A DNA stretch of 64,000 nucleotides from Mactromeris polynyma. Lineage: Eukaryota; Mollusca; Bivalvia; Venerida; Mactridae. This document shows, one piece after another, positions 38,401 through 50,400 of this stretch; positions within the stretch are counted from its first letter, which is position 1, and every line of letters starts with the position of its first letter. Position numbers and translations under genes: made by a program. The notes beneath the pieces were generated by a model. It was not told the origin of the DNA and searched no databases. It was given only the letters and a program-made list of their open reading frames with translations. The DNA lies in contig JASFXZ010000016.1 of NCBI GenBank assembly GCA_032209605.1, forward strand, positions 7,502,001 to 7,566,000, written 5' to 3'.

Positions 38401-41400
38401 TCTGTGTCCGGTGTTCATTTATAAAATGTCCTCTTTATGAACAACCATATATTCGTATCGAAGCATGGAATGTGTTCAATGTCATCTAGTGATGAATCTT
38501 GATAATAAAACTCTACAAACCACGGAATGCGATGTTAATGTATACTCAACGCCATTAAAAACGCATCTAAAAAATGGCCGCGTCAACTCGGTGACATTAA
38601 TTCTCAAACATGATTTCCTAAACTTAATCAATTATGAAATCTGAATACTAGGGCCATAATATGATTTACATATTTTTAAAAGTAAAACGAGTTTAACACT
38701 TGGAACAAAATGAAGGCTAAGTAAAATAGTTGCGTTTTTAATGGTGTTAAGTATAATTATTTATAAATGTCACTGGTTTCATATTTGTTTATGCTGATCT
38801 GCACTTATCATTGTTATGTCACATGGTTTTACTTTATTTTTTAGGATGGTATGTCATATAACAAGATGAATGTGTTGCATTGGCACATTGTAGATGACAA
38901 TTCTTTCCCCTACGAGAGTCGAGTATTCCCAAAACTTAGCGAAAAGGTAAACTTCAATAGATTTACCTCTGCGTGTATTTTTGCACGCTTGAGTGTATTA
39001 AGTTGGTTAATCATAAGAACTCCAAGATGGAGGTGTTTTTTTATAAACTGTTCATCACACGGTTAAGTGGTAAACACTAAATTCTTTGTTTGGTTTAGGA
39101 AGTTGTAAATAAAGTTTGCTCAGTCGGTAGAACGCTCGACTGCTAATCTAGAGATCGTGTGTTCGAAACCCGGGCGAGGCGTTTGATCTTCCGTGACAAT
39201 CTACCAGAAGATAATACATCCAAAGTCATTTGTCCTCCACCTCTGAACTCTGTTTTATCATCGGGAAGTTGTCATTTGCTTGCGGAGGAGTAGGTTAGTA
39301 CTGGTTGGTAACCCAGGAGCACTGGTTGGTTATCCAGGAGCACTGGTTGGTAACCCAGGAGTACTGGTTGGTAACCCAGGAGTACTGGTTGGTAACCCAG
39401 GAGTACTGGTTGGTAACCCAGGAGTACTGGTTGGTAACCCAGGAGCACTGGTTGGTAACCCAGGAGTACTGGTTGGTAACCCAGGAGTACTGGTTGGTAA
39501 CCCAGGAGTACTGGTTGGTAACCCAGGAGCACTGGTTGGTTACCCAGGAGCACTGGTTGGTAACCCAGGAGTACTGGTTGGTAACCCAGGAGTACTGGTT
39601 GGTAACCCAGGAGTACTGGTTGGTAACCCAGGAGTACTGGTTGGTAACCCAGGAGTACTGGTTGGTAACCCAGGAGCACTGGTTGGTTACCCAGGAGCAC
39701 TGGTTGGTAACCCAGGAGTACTGGTTGGTAACCCAGGAGTACTGGTTGGTAACCCAGGAGCACTGGTTGGTTACCCAGCAGCACTGGTTGGTAACCCAGG
39801 AGTACTGGTTAGGTCAACTGACCTCCGTATATAACTGAAATACTGTTGAGAAATTGAGTAAAATCCCTACGTTAATCAAGTGGACAAAATCATACTTTGT
39901 AAATATTATGTGTTGTTTTCTTGATAGTCTGTTTTACAAAATGCTGCAGTACAAACTCATCTGTTCATCTGTTATATTATAGTTTTAACATACTTGACAC
40001 AAGTCACGTAGTTGGCACACACAATAACATTTATTTCCGACGCACTTCAAACATACAATACCGCTGGTGGGCATAATGTACGTCATTATCATCACAATAA
40101 ATTATATAATATATATGTACATGTATATGTCGCAGGTTTGAAACGGGACAACTGTTTTATATGTACATGTAACATTAAACTTGATTGAAATTTCCAGGGA
40201 GCGTTTCACCCAACATTGGTATATACCCAAGAAAATATCAAGGATATTGTTGAATACGCACGACATAGAGGCATTCGTGTTGTCCCCGAATTTGACACTC
40301 CTGGTAAGTAAATATCGAAACATCGGATTGTCCTATATTAAATACTTAACCACTCAAGTTCTCTTCAACCTGAAATCAAACACATCATCGCTTAGATGGT
40401 ATGTTTTAAATATGCCGATGTAGCAAATAAGTATTCGGTACATTGGCATATTTCCCTTTTTTCGGACGGTCCGGCTTGAAATAGAACTGGCTGTTGCGTT
40501 GCGTCCGTTGCGTCGATGGAAGCTAGTAAGAAATGTACGGACTTAAAAAAAATATATAATGAAACAAAAATTAAGTTATATTGAAAGAAGTTCTTGTGTA
40601 CTAAAACAGAAACAAGAACAATTAATACGATATAAATCGTTGCGCACAAATACAAAAGATCAGTACAGAGGGCGTGGTTAGCGGGCGTGGTTAGCGGGCA
40701 TAGGTCCTCTCAGTTGACTTTGGACACAGATATTTCAAAACACTGTCACTGTGGAAGATGTTTACTGCTATAGGCATGGCTGTAGCCGTATTGAAGTATT
40801 CAGAAAGCTCGTCTTACAACTAAACAGACATCATGCCTGTTGTGTAGGAGACAGTAATGACGACATAGAATACTGAATATATCAACATACGCAGTCATAC
40901 AAAAACTAATAAATATCACAAAGAATATAAGTCGACTTGATACTATAATGGCTTAATCTAGCCTGGTATTCAAGTATGTTATACAGGATCAACATAGTAG
41001 ATGCTTGGTAACACGTGGATGCCTGTTCATTGAGAACGTATTCTTATATACATATAAATGTTTTATGTTTTATAGATACATGTAGTTACTTGTTTTGTTA
41101 TGTGGCAAGATGTTAAATACTCCACACATGTGTTCCTAATCGCCATCGAACAGATTCGTGGCGGATTGTTGGAACGAAACGAATTTATACTGATATAAAA
41201 AAGTAATATAAAATGTATCTTGAACAGCTGTGGTTAACAGATTTATGAATAAGCTACCCCATCTCATCAGCGTCTAATATATAACTAGTTATTGAAATGC
41301 GTCTGTTGCCATGTTTACAATGAGCTTAGTAACATGTGCATGTTTGAAGTTACAAACGCATATGCCACATTTTACCACTTTGCGAAGGCATGAACTACGC

Positions 41401-44400
41401 GGCCACTTAATCATTATATTTGTGTTTAAATATTATTCAACGGAAATTGCCCTTTAAATGACAATCAATTCTGTATATACATGTACATGTATATGGTATC
41501 AATCTGTCTCAGAATTCTCTGTGCATAAAGATGCTGACCTGTGTATATTTATATCGAATTGAAGGTGATATTGCAAAGCTTAAAAAAAGTCGTAGACCAG
41601 TATCACGGGACAATCTTGGAAATACATTTTAGATATCCGTATCGTCATAAAAGTGTTCTTCTAAGACATGAAGAAGGAAGTTATACTTGTCTTTAAGGCG
41701 GCATGTATGTTTTCTTTACAGGACACACTTTCTCCTGGCTTGGTCATCCGGAAATCAAGAGTACCTGTTACACCGGTGGGCAGCCAGTTAAAGGTCCGCT
41801 AGGGCCGATAAACCCCGCACAGGACGAAACATACACCTTCATGGCAAGGCTCTTTGGAGAGATTTACCAAACATTTCCAGATACCTTTGTACATCTCGGT
41901 GGGGATGAGTTACATAGTACATGTTGGTAAGTCTATTATTGCAGTACAGCAAAATCTCACTTTAAGACCACCTCTAAATTGATGATTCAATAAGACTGTA
42001 TGTTCATGGGTCAAATGACAGTCCTAATATTTAGACAGCCTCGCAACGGAGACCAACTTTATTCAGAATCAACTGTGTTCTTACTTATATACATGTATTT
42101 TCGAGATTTCGCTGAATGTATTTTTTGATTTGCTTGACTTATTTGTAAATATTATCTTAAACGAATGAGTTTTGCTGTGTTTAATGAGCCGCGTTACTGA
42201 GTAAAATTACTGAGTTATAAATATTTTCTATTAAATTATAAAGTAATAATTTTGAGAAAATGACGTGTTAATGCGTTCACACTGAATTACTATAAAACAT
42301 TCATTATTAAGTTTCTTAAAAGTGTCATTAAACTACCAAGTTCTAGTCCGATACAGGTATTCCTATGCTAGCGCTAACTCGGCGGGTATGCCAGGATAGA
42401 AAATACCCGTATCGGACACTTATATCAGTCGGGTTTTGGGAAACATGTAAGAAAAGTGTCAATGCAGTGTTGTAGAGTACATCTGTATGAAGGCAATTAC
42501 TACTGATTTTCTCATATTTATGATCAAGCATATTTTACATAAAAACTAGAAATATCTTGAAAATAACCGCCTATGTAGTATGTACCGTGATACAAAAAAG
42601 ATAGTCGGCGCAATTTGAAGCTTAAGATTTGGTCTGCGACATAAAAATGCCGATATGTTTCGATTGCTGGTCACTCCAGATCCAAATTGGATTTCAGTAA
42701 ATTCACCGAAATTCAGTGGATTGCGGTAAGGTAACGTACCCTTTATCGAAATGTTAACCAATCCGCGTCAATGTTACAAACGTTGTTCGGTTGAAGAAAA
42801 CTTGCCTTGGTGGTTAACGTAAGATTTGATTGGTTTACACTGCTATGCAAATAGCAAAACCATGTTAGTACGACTGCGCCAAATTAGACGATGTACCTTT
42901 AAATGTTACTCATTTGTTACCTGTTGTACATTTACAAATATACAAAAACGCTTGATGTCTTTGTCCCCGCAAGGGGTTTGAAATAAATGGGAGATAGAGA
43001 GACTGATGAAAAATATTAGTTATCGCATTTATTACTGCTACAAATACACAGTCAATTAAAAAACAATGTCACAACATGAATTCATTATCTACCGATACTT
43101 TGTATATACAGTAGACATTGCTCGAGCGACCACCTGTAATAAGCGACTTTTTATTAAACGACCACTTAAATTCTCGCCCGGGCGTTTTTACTATATAAAT
43201 TGTATCTATTAAACGACTTTTCTATAACGCGACCAGCGACCGCATTAAACCAGTCCCGAGAGGTAAAAAATATAGTTAAATAATCCATTAAACGACCGCA
43301 TGCACTTAATCCCATTGTGCATTTCATACCTTATTCACAACTGCATTCGCGCATTGTCCTTTAAACAATTGAATAAACAATTAGGCGTGATAAATGCGAC
43401 CAGGTAATTACTCGGCGACACAGTTATAAAACGTCATGTAAAAATCGTTGCATATATGTGTCCGCTTGAGCGCGAGTCTCGAATGTAAATGGGTTACACA
43501 GCATAAACGCTCATAATTTCTACAAGAACCAAGTTAATGTAACGTCGTTGCTAAGCGACTTACGTTTCTTGATGTCACCGAGGTTTTACGATGTCCCGAG
43601 AAGAAATATGCGAGATGTAATTTGTGCACCGTTTCGCCCGCTATTATCTTTACTTGAAAGATCGTTGTACCGGCAAACTTCTTATACTCGGAGAGAATAA
43701 AAATGTCAGATAAAAACACATCGCATAATTTAAGTCTGGGTTCAAATGTGTAAACACTCACTTTGTTTAGTATGTAATCCATTTTAAAGACCCCGTAAAA
43801 GCATTGCCTTATGGAAAAACCGTTTATTACTATCAGCCTGTTTTAATACGCACGTGGAATAAAGTTTTAGAATTATATCAGTTAATAGCTGTCAAAACTT
43901 CGTAACTGAATTCATGACGTCACACTAGGCGCAGATTATTGTTACTGTGATGAGTACACTGTACAGTTATTTGTACTCGTGTAAATGTGTGTGTGTCTGT
44001 GTTTCGCCTTTTACTTTTGCGTTAGTTAGAAAATTTCTCGCGTGTGATAAGAAAATTCTTGATTTTTAAGCACGAGGCAACTACACTATTTAAAGTACAT
44101 GAAGCTTGTCATATTGGATAACTTACGTGGAATTTAAGAATTAGACACTAAATTAGTCTTGTCCAGTGTTCTATTGCCTAGTGAGCTGATAGAGTGGTTT
44201 AAATTTACGAGCTTTGTTTCACACCATAGATACATATAAATGGAAAGAGGATGGTATTTATACGTTTTGATTGTTCAGTACGACATTCATATGTACTTAA
44301 CTTTCGTTAAATTTGTTGATATCTATTAAGAGACCACTTTATTAAGCGACCACTGTTTGGCCGTCCCTTGGGTGGTCTCTTAATACAATGTCTACTGTAC

Positions 44401-47400
44401 ATACACTACATAGTGTCCCAAGGATTATAACTTTCCCGCTGACAAAACTACGCGTGTTTCTTTTGAACAGTCAACATGTACATGAATAGCTTGTACAAGT
44501 TAAAAATGTACTGTAATAAGTGAGCAAAACCCGGTTTATAACTGTGTTAAATCCAAGTTAAACACGGCGGTATTGGCACCGGGTTTAAAGTGGGTCTTTT
44601 AGCTTGCCGAGCAGGTTTTTTCTAGGCAAAATATGGGTTTTCCAGAGAAAAGAACTACAAAAAACTCAGTTTTAACCAAATTGTTGAGTTTTAAACCCCA
44701 CTTGAACCAACATAAACTCACTTATTGTCAAAACGACTCGCTTAAAACCCGATTTTTTTGTAAAAACACCCAGAAAAAATCTCTTTATACATGTATATAG
44801 TAAAAACCCAGAAAAAAGCGAGTTTTGGTAAAAAACACACTTTTCATTTGGTAAGGGGTGCCTATCAATGGGAAATACAATAAGCATTTTTGAGGTACTG
44901 TAGTGTCTTTTGTTCCTACGTTATTGTTACACAATATATATTTTGATAACACAATGCTAAAGTGAAGAGTGAGTAACAAGAAATATTCAGGCAAAAATTT
45001 ATCCGTTTATTTATAATGAAAACGATATGCTTGTAAATTTAAGTTTTGCAATTTTAAAGTCTAAGTCTGTGATTCTGTCTTAAAACGTTTGTGAATACGG
45101 GCCCTGGTTTCTAGCAAACACGAGATTTGTCTTAAGATGCATTATATCTGAGTGGGAATGTAATTTCCTCCGTTTGAATGTAATGAATTAGGAGATAATT
45201 TCTTTCCCTTATTAATGTCGAGTATCTCCGATATGTGTCGCTAGCAGGTGCTTGCGCACGAGATTTTCATGTAAGCGTTGAGGTTTTGAAAGTCATTCAG
45301 CTTTGGGCAGCCGACACATTAATACCAGTTTTTTCTTTAAAGTTAATTACGAAATGTTATTTCATGCAATCATATGATTACGAGGTTATAAACAGTCATA
45401 CGTGTTCATGAATTATGTTGATAACTATGTTGTATTTTGACAACGTTACTCGGTCACTCACAATTTTGTCGATTGCCCAAGTGCTACCCATAAATCACAA
45501 ATTAAACAGTAATTTGAAATGTATGTTGTGTTATGTCTTGCTTATCGGAGGTGGTCGAGTTTTAGGGGTATTATAATGTCTCTGGTCTACGTTTGGGACT
45601 GCACGTATATACATTATATGTAAATACTATCACCATTTGGCAAATAAAGATTCTTATGTCTGTGTTTATCTATCCTAAACAAACATATTGTACAAGTCCC
45701 TCATCTATTGTCTGTTTACATTTATCACAAATTGTCATGTTAGATAGATACATTATAGATGGGAAATCGTTTTAAACTTCAATAAAAATTAACACAAATC
45801 TCACATGTATTATGTTTGATATAAAAGGATATTTGCTTTTAAAATCGATAAAATATGAAGTATAAATAGCACATAAGTGTTTTTGATGATTCGGTGGTTT
45901 TGAATTAAAACCTCTGCCGATTGAACTACCCAATTAATTGGCAGTTTTGTACAAAGGCGGGTTATTTAAACATTGACAGAAACGTGAGTAATACTGTTCC
46001 AGTGTATACGTATTATCCGATTGTTTGCAGAGAAAAATATTGCATTAGTATGGTTTGACAGAAAAAAATCGATAAACACGATGTACATGTGTTTGTTTTT
46101 CAAAAAAGAGATATATTGTAAGCAATTTTATATACCATATGTTTGAGTGTATTTCGATTAACATGTTCAATGGTTTACGTCGGACGTTCGAACGGTTAAT
46201 CAGTTACCGAATGCAGGTTCTTGAAGATCCGTCCTTAATAAACATTAGTCACATAGGGCTGAGTAAATTTTATATAAAACCGAAAATTGCGTATGATTTA
46301 TGTATTCGTTTATATATTGGACCATGTGTGAAATTGCGTTCAGTTAACTCAATTGGTAGCACTTGGCAGCTTATTTTGATGTAATAGATTCGAATCTTGG
46401 ATGAGGCGCGCGTTCTTCCTGACAGTTTGGCACAAAGTACACACAAAGCTACTTGTCCCCTAACACGTGCTCCGTGTCAGTTGCTTGCGGAAGAACATGA
46501 TTGTACTGGTTGATAACCAAGGATCAAGGTTAAGTCAGCTGACCGCGTACATGTATACGTTACTGTAATATTGCTGACAAACGGCGTAAATACAACCCTT
46601 ATTTAATATTAAAACTGCATTGCATGTAGACTTTAGTTTAAACACATTATGTGTCAATGTGTGTATGCTTTGCTTATATCTTTTGTTGCAGCTGTTTTAT
46701 GCTATGTTTTCTTTATACTAAATAATACTACATAGTCGGTTCTATCGTATCGTATCGTATCGTACCGTATCGTATCGTATCGTATCGTATCGTATCGTAT
46801 CGTATCGTATCGTATCGTAGTGTAGTGTATTGTATAGTATTGTAACCCTAATACAATACAAATTTGTATTTCAGGGCAACTAATCCATCTATCACAGCAT
46901 ACTTGCAGAAATATGGAAATATCCCAGCACAAGAGGCAGCGACAAATGCTGCTAGTTATGTGAACAGAGCTATTGGATATTATTTCAAAAGGTTTGAGTA
47001 TTATATTTCACGACATAATAGTCCTTTAAGTAAAATTGTCTGTACTTCGTGAGTTTCAACGTCGGCGAGGCGTCTGTTCTCCGTGATTATATAACTACAG
47101 AGATGTAGCAAAATTCATTCTTTTCCTTTTCCGATTCTTGTCAGAAAGATGCTTTTGCTGGCGATAGAACAAGTTGTCGGGAATATTGGTTGGAAACTCA
47201 TGACCACTTTCAAGGCCAAGTGTCTATTTCTTTTAATTAACTGAAATGCTGTTACGGTAATACCGGCGTTTAACCCGAAAAGGCGCTTTAAATTATATTA
47301 CAGTAAAACCTCAATAACACGACCACCAATGGGACCCTTGAAAAATGGTCTTATTATTGAGGTGGTCTTAATATTGAGGTTGAATAAAGATCAAATCAGT

Positions 47401-50400
47401 GAAAAGGGACTTTAAGTGAGGTTATATTGTATGTTGTATGCCAATTCATTTAACTGGATTGTGAATGCATTATGATTATCTAAATCTCTCTCAATGCCGT
47501 TTCATGGAAAACCAGCATATGGTATCTTACGATAGTCAATACATTCAGATAAGATTTAATTGATTTAAGAGGTCACGATCAATGGGGCTGCTAAATATGC
47601 AGACTAGTTTCATAGCTGGGATTTATTTTGTATTCACCGGTATGTTCGAGTCATTGGTTTCTTTCAACACCTATATGTACGAGCTTTTAAAGATTGCTGA
47701 ACTATATTACGTTAATTTTGATATTTTTTTCGTGTGGTGTATTTGATTCGCTATTTGATGTATAAACCAATTTTATACCAACTAACATTAAATGCATCGC
47801 AATAATATGTGTTGTACGTTTTATTTTCAATATATATGTAGGCCGGAGGCCCGTGAGATTGACACATATCAATACACAACATAGTGGCAAAATGTGAAAA
47901 CAGCAATATCAATACAATGTTATAAATATCATACAGCAGGCAAAATTTCTCAAATTAAATGAAGAGAATATGATTGAAGCTTCGTTTTAGTTTTGTATAT
48001 TGAGTTTGTAAATATACGGAGAGGCCAATACTCTAAAACTAGGGTAGGACGGTGGGATGGTGCTAGGTGGGGTTAATGATTTAATATATAATTGTTTTAA
48101 GGGCTATATACCTTAGCAGGTGATTAATAATAGTTTTACTTGTATTCTAAACGCAATGAATTGAAATGTTCGACCATCGTAAGGAAAACAAAATGTCTGA
48201 AGAAAACAGAAAACATCTTCATATCCCAGGCAATTATATGTATAAAGAAATACGATGCCATCTGTGCCATTTGATATATAAACAAATGTTATCCCAACTA
48301 ACATTAAATGCATCGCAATAATATGTTTAAGCGTGCAAATAAGCTCAAAAATTTGAATTGCATATACAAGTTACGCGAGGTTTTCATAAGTAGGGTATAA
48401 CTTTAAGGTTAAATATTTCATAAAAGTTAAAATTAATTGGATATGACATTGCTGAATAAAAAACCATGTTATTAGGATGCATTCATATTGTGGTTAGGGA
48501 GAGTAAATGTAAATATTCTAAATAAACTAACGCAGGTATTGAACGACAGGTTAAGCATTTTTGAGTTATTGTCTGCCAATAGTATGTTATAGAAAACGCG
48601 AATTTAACTTTATTGAAAGATATCTTTAAAATAAGAATAAATTTTCCTTTTTAATTCCGCCTGTGCCTTTTTGTGTTTTCAAGCATATTTCGTCAGATTA
48701 CAAGTTAAACCAGAGACTTCGCATATTTTTCGGCCGAATTACACTATATTCAATGTGAATATGAGTGGTTACATATATATGCAAATTCCCCCGCCAAAAT
48801 ATTTTAAAAAATCAAATATTTTTTAATAACTCGAAAGCTAACAAATGACAGTTTGTTATTCCACCTGTAGTTTTAATGTCATTTGAAAAATAAAAAAGTT
48901 ATAACCAAAAATGTCAACTGCTCACTCTATATTCTATAGTGTCGACTGCTCACTCTATATTCTATAGTGTCGACTGCTCACTCTATATTCTATAGTGTCG
49001 ACTGCTCACTCTATATTCTATAGTGTCGACTGCTCACTCTATATTCTATAGTGTCGACTGCTCACTCTATATTCTATAGTGTCGACTGCTCACTCTATAT
49101 TCTATAGTGTCGACTGCTCACTCTATATTATATAGTGTCGACTGCTCACTCTATATTATATAGTGTCGACTGCTCACTCTATATTCTATAGTGTCGACTG
49201 CTCACTCTATATTCTATAGTGTCGACTGCTCACTCTATATTCTATAGTGTCGACTGGAGCAATTTTTAGCGCTTTCGCGCTTATCGGAAAAGCGAAATTG
49301 TTGTACATGTGTGCACAAAATAAATAAGTTCACAAATGGACGTGTTTCTTTCATTTTCTGAAGCAATGTCCTTGCCATAATTTCTGCAATACTCAACCGA
49401 TTTTAAATGTTGGTAGGAGATTGACGGCATTAAGTTGACCATTTAAAAGTGATCATTACATTTTGCTTCCTGGTAAAAAAATATACATCCACTGTCGCGT
49501 TTTCAAAGTTCGTAAGTATACAAATTGCTTGAATAAGATTATGCGATGGGGATATGTCAGTTACTTTGAGCGCGTTAGCGAAAAGTTGACAGATGATAAA
49601 ACAAAAGCGTAAATGGTCTGGGCGGGGTCATCATTGTGTTTGCACGACAAAAATACTGGCGGAAAATGCACATTATAAACCGCCCATGGATACTGAACTA
49701 TCACTGGTGTGCACCAAAAGATAGATTTATTTGTCTTTGCGATTTAATGTTTATAATTAATGCTTTGTAACCTAAACTAACGTGTTTTTCATCATCTTAC
49801 AATGCTTAATTGTCTTTCTTATCAATTGAGAACAAAAATCGTAACTTTGTCGTTCATACTATGAATATAGTTTAAATGCTGCACTCTTTTTGTGGACCTT
49901 ATAAGTAGAATATGTCATTGGTTATATAACATTGATAAAGCAAAAATTTGAATAGACGTCGGCGCAGGTTTTACATGTGCACTTAAAAGTTTACCTCGTT
50001 GTTAACAATTTAACACAAATCATTATTGTCAGATAATGCAATTGGATATTTGCCGGTTACGTGAAACTAGTATAGAAATTCGGTAGTTATCGTGGTTAAT
50101 GATTTAGTGATGGTCGGCATGTTTTATTCTATGAAAATATGAAGTTCGATGCGAACAAAAAACACGACATGACACATGTTTGTTGAGAATAATTTATCGT
50201 GCTAGAAGAGTATGACGCACGTGACAATCAGGGTTTAAAATTAAATATCTGACATGATATTTGATAAATTGTAATATATAAATATGATATAATATATTGT
50301 ATGATACACGTATGTAATATCATATAACATACTATGATGCGGTATAATATAATCCGATATGATAAAATATGACATAATACAATAATTGATATATGACATA

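Noticed and set aside
34817..38453. LTR retrotransposon in intron 4
   Set aside because: The direct repeats are short, and no gag, protease, RT, integrase, primer-binding site or polypurine tract could be recognised between them.
39272..39834. Long open frames on both strands (170-184 codons)
   Set aside because: They are stop-free only because the 21-bp minisatellite is a multiple of three; the translations are pure repeats.
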